A stretch of DNA of 64,000 nucleotides from Bacteroidota bacterium (GTDB lineage Bacteria > Bacteroidota > Ignavibacteria > Ignavibacteriales > Ignavibacteriaceae), in contig JAMCWE010000022.1 of NCBI GenBank assembly GCA_023475265.1, positions 1-64,000 on the forward strand. The letters run 5' to 3'. The first letter of the stretch is position 1; each line of letters starts with the position of its first letter. Made by a program: the position numbers and the translations under genes. The notes under the pieces are model-generated. The model had not been told where the DNA came from, did no database searches, and saw only the letters and a program-made list of their open reading frames with translations. Below, piece after piece: positions 9,393-18,865 of this stretch.

Positions 9393-10217
9393 TTAATAAA
9401 ATGAATGAAAGCTTCTGGCTAAAAAATTTGTGATGATCGTAGAACAAATCGCAATTATAAATCCTACGATAGAAAGCATAATGACTTTCTTTCCTTTCCA
9501 TTTGCCGAATATCTTGGTGAAGATTCCAACACCGTATAGTATCCAGACGATTGCTGTCCCGATCAATTTGGGATCAACGTAAGAAAAATCCGGGAAAGCT
9601 TTTGGCAGCCAAATTATACCGATGATAATGGCAATTGACAAAAGAAAAAATCCGATTGTAGCAGAATAAAAACTCATCTTCTCAAGAATCTCAAGGCTTG
9701 GCAGCCGGTTGAAAATCAATCCAAACTTGTTCAGCTTAATGTCCTTGTAAAGAATCAAGTAAAGAAATCCGTACACCGCAGAAATTGTAATTGCTGAATA
9801 TCCGAGCAGTGCATTAAAAACATGAATTCCTAATAGGTGACTTCTTAGAACTTCTTTTACCTGGTAAACATCAGTAATAAAAAATGTAGAGATAATCTGA
9901 AAGATTATTGAGAAAATAATTATGAACGGTCCTGTACCGCGGATGTCAGTCAGCAATTCTAAAATGAAATATGAAAAGCTTACGGCGAATGCTAGCAAAG
10001 TAAAAATCTCGAATACATTTGTAATTGGCGGATGATCGAAATGAATTGACCGTAACAATAGATAAAATAGATGAAAACTTAATGTAAGAAACAGGAAAAG
10101 GCGTTTTGAATTTGTGAATCTTTTTCCACCCTTCATAAAGTCGTAAGAATAAAAACCGAAAGTAACAAGATACAAAATCGGCAGAAGATAGTTCGAAAAA
10201 TCTATTACGGCTTTCAT
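9393..10217 (-). CDS. cytochrome c assembly protein, CcsA/HemX-like membrane protein
   Basis: multi-TM, LLGIHVFNALLGYSAITISAVYGFLYLILYKDIK; immediately upstream of hemA. Confidence 0.85.
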   Translation of the reverse strand: MKAVIDFSNYLLPILYLVTFGFYSYDFMKGGKRFTNSKRLFLFLTLSFHLFYLLLRSIHFDHPPITNVFEIFTLLAFAVSFSYFILELLTDIRGTGPFIIIFSIIFQIISTFFITDVYQVKEVLRSHLLGIHVFNALLGYSAITISAVYGFLYLILYKDIKLNKFGLIFNRLPSLEILEKMSFYSATIGFFLLSIAIIIGIIWLPKAFPDFSYVDPKLIGTAIVWILYGVGIFTKIFGKWKGKKVIMLSIVGFIIAICSTIITNFLARSFHSFY

Positions 10218-10284
10218 AAAAATTCCTTAAATGACTAATCGGTGCAAAAATAAACAACTGGTCGCATCAAAGCAACAAATATTA

Positions 10285-10296
10285 GACCAGTCGGTC
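10285..10296. promoter_or_regulatory. candidate TetR-type operator upstream of the haem operon
   Basis: palindrome GACC-AGTC-GGTC in TTAGACCAGTCGGTCAATTA, about 70 bp upstream of the first operon gene; related ACTGGTC half-site at 10257-10263. Confidence 0.5.
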
Positions 10297-10363
10297 AATT
10301 ATTAAGTGATTATATTTCCCAAATAACTAAAAAATTATAAAATCTACTAGAATCAAAACTTTT

Positions 10364-11725
10364 TTACTGAATTGTCTTCTTAATTAGCTTTGGTGCAATA
10401 ACGGACTGATCGCTAAATTCTAATAATTTATAAAAATTAGAGCTCACATTCTTAATTTTAGCTTCGGAAGAAGAATGCAGTTCTGCAATAATTTCGCCCT
10501 TCTTAACAAAATCGCCTATCTTTTTCTTAAAGATTATTCCTGCTTTAAAATCAATTTTATCTTCTTTGGTTTTTCTGCCCGCGCCAAGTTCTAAAGCAGC
10601 CATTCCAATTTCAAAATTGTTTACCGTTTTTAAGTAACCATCTTCTTTACTAATAATATTATCTATCACTTTTGACTTTGGATATTTTTCGGGATTTTCT
10701 ATAATCTTAACACTGCCGCCTTGAAGTTTAACAATTTCTAAAAATTTTTCGAAAGCTTTTCCGCTGTTGATCATCACTTGAGAAATTTCAATTCCTTCTT
10801 CGATTGACGAAGCTTTCTTCCCCAAAAATATCATTGCACCCGAAAGTGTTTTACTAAGCTCAAGTAAATCTCCTTTTACTTCGCCCTGTAAAACTTTTAT
10901 TGATTCATAAATCTCCAGCCAGTTGCCGATGTAATTTCCGAGCGGTTGGTTCATGTCTGTAATAAAAGCGATTACATTTTTATTAAAAGATTTTGCAGTG
11001 TTGATTAACGACCGCGCAAGTGCTTCGGCATCTTCCAAATTTTTCATGAAAGCTCCGCTGCCGGTTTTAACATCGAGAACTAAGCCGTCAATTCCTTCAG
11101 CTAATTTCTTGCTCATTATGCTTGCTGTAATTAATGGAATTGATTCCACCGTTGCTGTTACATCACGCAAGGAATAAATTAATTTATCTGCTGGTGCAAT
11201 GTCTTTTGTTTGCCCTATTAAGACAGCGCCGCATTTCTTAATCACTTTTTTATATTCGGATAAATTCAAATCTGTCCTGAATCCCGGAATTGATTCAAGT
11301 TTGTCAAGAGTTCCGCCAGAATGGCCAAGCCCCCTGCCGGAAATCATGGGAACGTTTATACCCGCTGCAGCAGCTATCGGCGCGAGGATTAAAGATGTTT
11401 TGTCGCCAACTCCACCGGTAGAATGTTTGTCAATCTTTACACCGGTAATGGATTTTAGGTCGATTATTTTTCCGCTGTAGAGCATCGCTTTGGTTAAAGC
11501 AGAAGTTTCTTCTTTGTCCATTCCGTTTAGAAAAGCTGCCATTAAAAATGACGAGAACTGGTAATCCGGAATTTTATTTTTTGTATAAGAAGAAATCATA
11601 TATTCAATTTCCTCGGCGGTAAGTTTTATCCTATCACGTTTTTTGCGAATTATTTCCACAGTATTCATTTGCTGCCATGTTTTTAAAGTTAAATTTATTG
11701 AGAACAAAATTATATTGTTGTTCAT
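10364..11725 (-). CDS. thymidine/pyrimidine-nucleoside phosphorylase
   Basis: KHSTGGVGDKTSLILAPIAAAAGINVPMISGRGLGHSGGTLDKLESIPG signature; likely start at MNTVEIIRKKRD. Confidence 0.95.
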   Translation of the reverse strand: MNNNIILFSINLTLKTWQQMNTVEIIRKKRDRIKLTAEEIEYMISSYTKNKIPDYQFSSFLMAAFLNGMDKEETSALTKAMLYSGKIIDLKSITGVKIDKHSTGGVGDKTSLILAPIAAAAGINVPMISGRGLGHSGGTLDKLESIPGFRTDLNLSEYKKVIKKCGAVLIGQTKDIAPADKLIYSLRDVTATVESIPLITASIMSKKLAEGIDGLVLDVKTGSGAFMKNLEDAEALARSLINTAKSFNKNVIAFITDMNQPLGNYIGNWLEIYESIKVLQGEVKGDLLELSKTLSGAMIFLGKKASSIEEGIEISQVMINSGKAFEKFLEIVKLQGGSVKIIENPEKYPKSKVIDNIISKEDGYLKTVNNFEIGMAALELGAGRKTKEDKIDFKAGIIFKKKIGDFVKKGEIIAELHSSSEAKIKNVSSNFYKLLEFSDQSVIAPKLIKKTIQ

Positions 11726-11806
11726 GTAAAATAAAGTATGTAGATCAAATTAAGAAGGTTTATTTTTACATGCTTATTTTAATTAGAAACAACATCATTA
11801 ACTTGA

Positions 11807-13648
11807 ATGACAATAGAAGAAGTCTTTGATCAATATTTACGAAACGATTATTCCGCACTGTTTTATACTCCGCCGATTTATAAAAACAGTTTTTCTTATT
11901 TATTTATTGAACCCGCTGAAATCATTTCTGCGCGGAATGGAGAAGAACTGCTTAGCTCTTTTGATTTAATCCAACAGCAGCTGAAAAAAGGAAGAACAGG
12001 ATTTGGATTCATAACTTATGAAGCCGGTTATTACTTTGAAAAAAAACTTTCAAGTCTTGCGGAAGAAGATAATTCAACTGTTCTTCAATTTTGTTTTTTT
12101 GATGAAGCGAGAGTAAAAAAATTCAAATCGGAAGAATTAGACTTCGTAACGGGAGGCAATCATAAAAATTATAATATTTCCGATTTTCATCTAAATAAAA
12201 GCAAAGAAGAATTCGTAAAAGATATTGTAAGAATAAAAGAATTCATTGAAGCAGGTGAAACATACCAGGTTAATTATACAGTTAAAGGTAGATTTCATTT
12301 TTCGGGCAGCTTTGCAAATCTATTTAAAGAATTAATATTTAATCAATCCGCAAGATATTCCGCGTTCATAAACAACGGTAAGGACGTAATAATTTCTATT
12401 TCGCCGGAATTATTTTTCACAACAAAGGACAACAAAATTGTAACCGGACCAATGAAGGGAACAATCCGTCGTGGCATAAATAATCTTCATGATCAGCTCA
12501 ACAAAAAGATGCTGCAGAGCGGCGAGAAATTTAGAGCGGAAAATGTTATGATCCTTGATCTTCTTCGCAATGATCTGGGGCGAATTAGCGAATTCGGTTC
12601 CGTTCAGGTTACAAATTTATTTAAGATAGAAAAATATGAATCGCTTTTCCAGATGATATCAGAAACAAAATCTACTTTACGGAAAGACACAAGTCTGAAA
12701 AACATTTTGATGAATATTTTTCCCTGCGGTTCAATAACCGGCGCTCCTAAAATTAGAACCATGGAAATTATTCACGAACTGGAAAAAGAAAAAAGAGGAA
12801 TCTACACCGGTGCAATTGGAATTATAAAAAAGGACAAAATGATTTTTAATATTGCAATCCGGACTTTAATTATAAATAAAGAAAGCGGCGCCGGAGAAAT
12901 CGGTCTTGGAAGCGGTATTCTTTGGGACAGCGATCCCATAGATGAATATGATGAGACAATGCTAAAAAGCAAATTCCTTATGGAACCCGAAGATTATTTT
13001 GAGTTGTTCGAAACCATGCTTGTTGAAAACGGGAAAATATTTTTGATTGATTGGCACATAGAAAGACTGAAGGATGCAGCAAATTACTTTATGTTTAAGT
13101 TTAACGAACGTGAAATCAGAAATAAACTATCCGGCATTCTTAAAGAAACTGTTGCGGGAAAAAAATATCGATTGAAACTTAATCTAACTAAATGGGGGAA
13201 TTGTACTTTTACAATTAAAGAATATTCCCCGTTAAATGAGAAGGTAAAGATTGTTATTTCGGATAAAAAAGTTTCTTCACAAAATCGTTTTCAATATTTC
13301 AAAACTACAAACAGAAAACTTTATAATGATGAGTACGATAAGTATTCGAAGGAAGGATTTTTCGATGTATTATTTTTTAATGAGAAAGATCAATTAGCAG
13401 AAGGAGCTATCACAAATATTTTTATTAAGAAGAAAAACAAATGGTTAACTCCTTCTTTAGATTGCGGAATTCTTCCCGGCGTATACAGAAAATATTTCAT
13501 TTGCAAAAACCAACCTCATATAATAGAAACGCAAATAACCTATGAAGATTTATTAAATTCCGAAGAGATTATTTTGACAAACTCTCTGAGAGGGAAATTA
13601 AAAGTAAGCCAGCTATTCACACAATCTAATGAAGTAAAAGCCTGGTAA
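11807..13648 (+). CDS. pabB: bifunctional aminodeoxychorismate synthase component I / 4-amino-4-deoxychorismate lyase (PabB-PabC fusion)
   Basis: N-terminal chorismate-binding domain (GPMKGTIRRG, GSITGAPKIRTMEIIHELE) and C-terminal class IV aminotransferase (LAEGAITNIFIKKKNKWLTPSLDCGILPGVYRK). Confidence 0.92.
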   Translation: MTIEEVFDQYLRNDYSALFYTPPIYKNSFSYLFIEPAEIISARNGEELLSSFDLIQQQLKKGRTGFGFITYEAGYYFEKKLSSLAEEDNSTVLQFCFFDEARVKKFKSEELDFVTGGNHKNYNISDFHLNKSKEEFVKDIVRIKEFIEAGETYQVNYTVKGRFHFSGSFANLFKELIFNQSARYSAFINNGKDVIISISPELFFTTKDNKIVTGPMKGTIRRGINNLHDQLNKKMLQSGEKFRAENVMILDLLRNDLGRISEFGSVQVTNLFKIEKYESLFQMISETKSTLRKDTSLKNILMNIFPCGSITGAPKIRTMEIIHELEKEKRGIYTGAIGIIKKDKMIFNIAIRTLIINKESGAGEIGLGSGILWDSDPIDEYDETMLKSKFLMEPEDYFELFETMLVENGKIFLIDWHIERLKDAANYFMFKFNEREIRNKLSGILKETVAGKKYRLKLNLTKWGNCTFTIKEYSPLNEKVKIVISDKKVSSQNRFQYFKTTNRKLYNDEYDKYSKEGFFDVLFFNEKDQLAEGAITNIFIKKKNKWLTPSLDCGILPGVYRKYFICKNQPHIIETQITYEDLLNSEEIILTNSLRGKLKVSQLFTQSNEVKAW

Positions 13649-13777
13649 CTATTAAAATCTTATCAATCTGAATATTTATTCGTTCGATGATGTAATTTAT
13701 CTTAATCCTATTTGTTTGCCCTTTTCGATTTGTTTATTTTTGTAACCTAATTATTTAGAAGGAGCCCAATTAGCAAG

Positions 13778-15544
13778 ATGTTTTTTAAGACACGAACTCA
13801 TACATGCGGTGATTTAAGAGAAAATAATATTGGCGATAGTGTTGTATTGAACGGCTGGGTGGATACAAGGCGCGATTTAGGAGGATTAATCTTCATTGAT
13901 TTACGCGATCGTTATGGAATTACGCAAGTAGTTTTTGAGCCGAATTTTGATAAAGCAGCTCATGAAAATGCAAGCAATCTTCGAAATGAATTTGTAATAT
14001 CAGTTGAAGGAAAAGTAAGAAAGAGACCGGAAGGAACCGAAAATTCTACAATATCAACAGGTCAAATTGATGTAATGGTTAATAAGCTTATTATTTTGAA
14101 TGAAGCTAAAACACCGCCATTCCCGATAAAAGATGGTATAGATACAAGCGAAGATGTACGATTAAAATACCGCTATCTCGATCTGCGAAGACCGGTGCTT
14201 CAAAAAAATATTTTAATGCGCCACAAGATGTATCAATTAGTTAGAAGTTATTTCGATCAAAATAATTTTGTTGAAGTGGAAACTCCTGTTCTAATGAAAA
14301 GCACTCCCGAAGGTGCGAGAGATTATCTTGTGCCAAGCAGGCTTCACAAAGGGAAGTTTTATGCACTGCCTCAGTCTCCGCAGCAATACAAACAGTTGTT
14401 AATGGTTTCAGGACTTGATAGATATTTCCAAATTGTTAAATGTTTTCGGGATGAGGATCTGCGCGCGGATAGGCAGCCGGAATTTACACAGATAGACGTA
14501 GAAATGTCTTTCATCGATCAAGAAAATATTTTTGAGATGGTTGAAGGCTTAATGAAAATTCTATTCAAAGAAATTCTTAATAAAGAATTAATTTCTCCTT
14601 TACCAAGATTAACATTTGACCAAGCGCTTGAAAAATACGGAAGTGATAAACCTGATTTACGTTTCGATCTTGAAATGGTTACACTGAATCATGTTTTTGA
14701 AAATACATCTTTCAAAGTTTTTCAAGATCATATTAAAAACAAAGGAATTATTACCGGATTGCTCGCACCCGGCTGCGGTGATTATACAAGGAATCAGCTT
14801 GATGTTATTACAGATTATGTTAAGAAGCTTGGCGCTGGCGGTTTAATTTGGATGCGTGTTAAGGAGAATGATCTTGAAGCGCCAATTGCTAAATTCCTTA
14901 CCGATGAAGAAAAGAAAAATTTAATTGAATCGATGGAAGCAAAACCCGGAGATTTAATTTTTATTCTTTCCGGTTCAAGATTAAAAGCACTTGCAATTAT
15001 GGGCTCACTACGATTAGAAATGGCAAGGCGCTTGGATTTAATTAAGACTGACTCAGATCCGAAGCTGCTTTGGGTAACTGATTTCCCCTTGCTTGAATGG
15101 GATGAACAAACGAAAAGATTCTATGCAATGCATCATCCATTCACGTCGCCTAGATTAGAAGATATTGATCTTATGGAATCGGATCCCGCAAGAGTTCGTG
15201 CACGAGCCTATGATTTAGTTTTAAATGGAACCGAAATAGCAGGCGGAAGCATAAGAATTCACAATGCCGATCTTCAAGCAAAAATGTTTAAAGCGCTTGG
15301 AATCACAGACGAAGAAGCAGAACACAAATTCGGCTTCCTTATGAATGCATTCAAATTTGGCGCGCCGCCGCATGGTGGTATTGCATTTGGATTCGATAGA
15401 ATGGCAATGATATTTGCGGGCGAGAGTTCCATCAGAGAAGTAATTGCATTCCCCAAAACAGCAAGCGCAGTTTCGATTATGGACGATGCACCTTCTACAG
15501 TTGATGAAAGCCAGTTAAAAGAATTACATATTAAAATTAGATAA
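13778..15544 (+). CDS. aspS: aspartyl-tRNA synthetase
   Basis: class II aaRS motifs; RTHTCGDLRENNIGDSVVLNGWVDTRRDLGGLIFIDLRDRYG, FRDEDLRADRQPEFTQID, GIAFGFDRMAMI. Confidence 0.97.
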   Translation: MFFKTRTHTCGDLRENNIGDSVVLNGWVDTRRDLGGLIFIDLRDRYGITQVVFEPNFDKAAHENASNLRNEFVISVEGKVRKRPEGTENSTISTGQIDVMVNKLIILNEAKTPPFPIKDGIDTSEDVRLKYRYLDLRRPVLQKNILMRHKMYQLVRSYFDQNNFVEVETPVLMKSTPEGARDYLVPSRLHKGKFYALPQSPQQYKQLLMVSGLDRYFQIVKCFRDEDLRADRQPEFTQIDVEMSFIDQENIFEMVEGLMKILFKEILNKELISPLPRLTFDQALEKYGSDKPDLRFDLEMVTLNHVFENTSFKVFQDHIKNKGIITGLLAPGCGDYTRNQLDVITDYVKKLGAGGLIWMRVKENDLEAPIAKFLTDEEKKNLIESMEAKPGDLIFILSGSRLKALAIMGSLRLEMARRLDLIKTDSDPKLLWVTDFPLLEWDEQTKRFYAMHHPFTSPRLEDIDLMESDPARVRARAYDLVLNGTEIAGGSIRIHNADLQAKMFKALGITDEEAEHKFGFLMNAFKFGAPPHGGIAFGFDRMAMIFAGESSIREVIAFPKTASAVSIMDDAPSTVDESQLKELHIKIR

Positions 15545-15571
15545 CTGAATTTTAAAACTTATTTAAGAAAT

Positions 15572-15600
15572 AAAAGCCGGGTTATTTCCCGGCTTTTTTA
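15572..15600. terminator. rho-independent terminator, probably bidirectional, between aspS and the convergent pilin-like operon
   Basis: AAAAGCCGGG-TTATTT-CCCGGCTTTTTT. Confidence 0.9.
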
Positions 15601-15615
15601 ATTTATAATTAAATG

Positions 15616-16752
15616 TTATTCATAATAAGAAACAATTGCAGGGCGTGTTGTTGATGAGCCGTTAGAATTACCAGCCCAGAAAGGAGCGGTTAAAGAAGAT
15701 GTCGCCGGTTTATAATAAATATTTACATTTCCCTCCATCTCAACTTCACCTTTTGAAGTTATGCTTCCATAAACTTCACTGTTTCCCCCAAGCTCTGTAT
15801 TTCCATTAGAAAAAATTTGGGCTTTTATCGTAACATTTCCACTTGTCTCCAAATTGCCGGCAGTATAAAGACCTAGATTACTTCCAGAAGGATCTTGCCC
15901 CGTTATATTTACATTTCCATTTATTTTAATATTTCCCTTAACTATAAAGATTCCATAACCGGAAACATTTCCTTTTAAGGTTAAGTCGCCGCCAACATAA
16001 ATTATTTGAGGATTTGCTTTTGTTCCAAGATAAATATTCCCACTAAAAGATTTATCTCCGGCATAAGTTACAGTTGCTTTACTTTTATAATCATCCGGAT
16101 TAAATGAAGGTATAGTAATTGGAGAAACCTTGCTGTATGTGGGAAGATTAGAAGGATTTTGATTCGGTCTAATTGCGCTCAATTTCCCGTCTATTTCGGA
16201 AACGTATGTTACAAATCCGTTAATGCTGGGATTGCCTTCCATTTCAAACTCGCCATTTGTATGAACATTGGCATTCCATTGACTATTGTTGTCATCAGTA
16301 ATTTTGACGTTACCTTCTAATTCCACATCTTTTCCGGAAGCAAGCGCATAGTTCATAAATCCCGGAGTTCCATTATTAGGGCTGGAAGTAGGCAGTTGAA
16401 TTACAGCTCTTATAGTATCTGTTTGGCTTCCGTATGTTCCAATTGAAGTTACTAATCTTGCATTTGTTAAACCAGCATTGGGACCGTTATAATATTGGCT
16501 TTGGGTGGTTTGGGCAGTAATTGCAACGGTACCGCCGTTTAGCTGTTTTGTTGTTCCGGTCCAAGTCGAATCATCGGATAAATATCTTGAAGCAAACTCG
16601 ACTCCGCTTTTTGCAAAATCTTTTGCTTCTTTAGATTGATATTCTATAACAGAATTATTAACCATAGAAGAATTGCTGCGATTCATATTTAAGTTTGCTA
16701 TTGAAAACAGCATCCCGCCCCCAACGACCAATATTAAAAGCATTCTGCCCAT
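15616..16752 (-). CDS. PilX-like secreted/surface protein with repeated GNV/GN motifs (bactofilin-like or beta-helix-like)
   Basis: N-terminal hydrophobic segment MLLILVVGGGMLFSIANL; repeats DVELEGNVKI, GDLTLKGNVSG, GNIKINGNVNI, GNLETSGNVTI, GEVEMEGNVNI. Confidence 0.6.
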   Translation of the reverse strand: MGRMLLILVVGGGMLFSIANLNMNRSNSSMVNNSVIEYQSKEAKDFAKSGVEFASRYLSDDSTWTGTTKQLNGGTVAITAQTTQSQYYNGPNAGLTNARLVTSIGTYGSQTDTIRAVIQLPTSSPNNGTPGFMNYALASGKDVELEGNVKITDDNNSQWNANVHTNGEFEMEGNPSINGFVTYVSEIDGKLSAIRPNQNPSNLPTYSKVSPITIPSFNPDDYKSKATVTYAGDKSFSGNIYLGTKANPQIIYVGGDLTLKGNVSGYGIFIVKGNIKINGNVNITGQDPSGSNLGLYTAGNLETSGNVTIKAQIFSNGNTELGGNSEVYGSITSKGEVEMEGNVNIYYKPATSSLTAPFWAGNSNGSSTTRPAIVSYYE

Positions 16753-16858
16753 ATAATAATTCCTTCATCGAATGTGTAACTTCGAGGTTGCTATCTTAGA
16801 TCGAAGATTACATTAAAATATTTTTCTAACTTTGTAACCTCGAAGGTTACATTATGGT

Positions 16859-17380
16859 TTATAAATTTTTTGGAAAAAATTTTCTTTGCCAAAATGCGCC
16901 GATAGCATATCGTGCATTACTTTCTTTATTTGTTGTAAGCGAAACAGATATTCCTTTAATGCTCGTAATATTAAACGTAGCAGCACCGGTAGAATCTATT
17001 CCGTTAATCGAAAAGCGTTGAACCGGAATTGACCACGAATTAGTATGCGCACCTGCAACTCGTCTGCTTAAAAATAATTTTTGATTTTGTGTCATTGTTG
17101 AATAAGTAACCGAATCAGCGTTCCCGTTATTATCTAAATCCGCCATAAAAGTTATCGAGCTGGAATCTATTCTAATAATTTTACTTCCTGAAACCCGGTA
17201 ACCTAACTTATCAAAATCGTTTTCAATTATTTTACCGGTTTCTTCTGTATTGTATTGTGCAATTTCGCTAAGCTTTGTTTCTTGAGTCTTGCCATTATAA
17301 CTTAATGTTAATCCAACTAAAGCGAGTACAACAATGCCGCCCAATATATAAGATCCAATTAAATCTAATGATTGATTCAT
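16859..17380 (-). CDS. pilin-like protein with N-terminal hydrophobic helix
   Basis: LIGSYILGGIVVLALVGLTLSYNGKTQ N-terminus; same operon and layout as neighbours. Confidence 0.5.
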   Translation of the reverse strand: MNQSLDLIGSYILGGIVVLALVGLTLSYNGKTQETKLSEIAQYNTEETGKIIENDFDKLGYRVSGSKIIRIDSSSITFMADLDNNGNADSVTYSTMTQNQKLFLSRRVAGAHTNSWSIPVQRFSINGIDSTGAATFNITSIKGISVSLTTNKESNARYAIGAFWQRKFFPKNL

Positions 17381-17398
17381 TCGTTACCTCTCACTCAA

Positions 17399-17884
17399 CT
17401 AATAACATTTATAGGAATACATATATAATGTATCCTTCATAAATTGATTTGAAATCGCTACTTGAATTCTTTTTGTTCTTGATGTAGAAGAAGTTAAAAT
17501 TGTTTTCGGATTATTATCATCAACATAATTAACATGAACTAAAATATTAAAAACACCAGCTCGTGGAGTCGTATCAGCTTCGGTAAAATTATTGTAATCG
17601 TCAACGTCATTATAAGTGGCGGGAGTTTCTCCACTTTCATGTCCAAGCAAATTTGCCGGTGTCATTTTGGTCGGATCAAAAACCGGATCGCCAATAGTTC
17701 CCTGGTCAAATGCTTTTGTGTTTATCTTATTAATTACACTCTGACCAAGTGAAGTGGCAGTTGAGATATATTCCGAATTACTAGTTTGTAAATCAGAATT
17801 AGCTATTGATTTATTAACGTTGACAGCCAGCAGCGAGAATAAAATCAAACCACCGATAACTAATAATAATTGTGAACCGCTCAT
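17399..17884 (-). CDS. pilin-like protein with N-terminal hydrophobic helix
   Basis: MSGSQLLLVIGGLILFSLLAVNVNKSIANSDLQ N-terminus. Confidence 0.5.
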   Translation of the reverse strand: MSGSQLLLVIGGLILFSLLAVNVNKSIANSDLQTSNSEYISTATSLGQSVINKINTKAFDQGTIGDPVFDPTKMTPANLLGHESGETPATYNDVDDYNNFTEADTTPRAGVFNILVHVNYVDDNNPKTILTSSTSRTKRIQVAISNQFMKDTLYMYSYKCY

Positions 17885-18250
17885 ATCTTAAAATCTATTT
17901 ATAAATAATAGCATGTAGCTTTTCGCAAAAATTGTGCCTTACAAAATAATCTGAAAACTAATTTTTCTCTTTAGTTTTGTGTTTCAAACTGAGTAAATGG
18001 CACAAAAGGATATATGTTTATTGTTGAATACTCTGTGTGATTTTAATAAGCGCTTAATTTTTGTAATTCAGAGCTGTATATATATAGATTATCGGAGTTC
18101 TGCAATTTTTATTAAGTCATTTAGTAAAACTACAGGCAAATCCAGAAAGCTGTGACTTGTGTACATCTTTTGCGGATCAATTATACCTTTTTCTTTGCTT
18201 TTTAGGTTTCATTCTTAAAGAAAAATTTCGATTTCTTATCAATTTGTGGG

Positions 18251-18523
18251 CTTTGTGCTAGTTTCAGAACGCTATGTGAAGCTTCAATTTAGCTATGTGA
18301 GGTTGATATTTCGTTATGTGCATCCATCAGAACATTATGTGCATCCATCAGAACATTATGTGCATCCATCAGAACATTATGTGCGACTTTAATTTGACTA
18401 TGTGCAGTTTGAATTTCACCATGTGCAGACTTCAGAACGTCATGTGCGGCTACAAATTCGTTATGTGCATACTTCAGAATGCCATGTGAAATTCAAAAAG
18501 CATTATGTGTTGGATTCAAACAG
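18251..18523. repeat. array 1: 13 degenerate tandem units of exactly 21 bp (core YTATGTGC...TTCAGAA)
   Basis: units start at 18251 and every 21 bp to 18503; three consecutive units at 18314-18376 are identical (TTATGTGCATCCATCAGAACA). Confidence 0.92.
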
Positions 18524-18562
18524 CAATATAAATGTTAAAAAATATTTCCTTCCTCCGCGGAA

Positions 18563-18646
18563 CTCCGTGTCTTCTCGGTGTTACTCTGTGTGAGGATTTT
18601 TTTGTTACGCAGAGTAACGTAGAAGTAGCCGCCGAGTAACACGGAG
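18563..18646. repeat. palindromic intergenic element of the CTCCGTGT/ACTCTGTG type
   Basis: outer arms CTCCGTGT (18563-18570)/ACACGGAG (18639-18646); inner arms GTTACTCTG (18580-18588)/CAGAGTAAC (18610-18618). Confidence 0.8.
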
Positions 18647-18865
18647 AAATTATACAAACAGCTATAATGCTGCATCTTCTATAAATTTTATTCGCCTCTT
18701 ATCTAAAGAAAAATCAGTTTCAAATTTTTAACGTGCAACTTTTCCTTACTTAAAGCGTCTATTAAATATCATCATTTTTAAATTGCATTTTAATAGGTTT
18801 ATAAATAGAATTGCTAAGGAGATAAGAAATATGTTTATATCCTTAAATTAATAAGGGGACATATA

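Noticed and set aside
18251-18523. CRISPR array for the 21-bp repeat array (same for 52672-53049)
   Set aside because: No fixed 24-40 bp repeat alternating with unique spacers; each 21-bp unit has a short core with degenerate remainder, and no cas genes are visible.
18402-18593. 63-aa plus-strand ORF
   Set aside because: Starts inside array 1 and runs into the palindromic element; it is a product of the periodic repeat.
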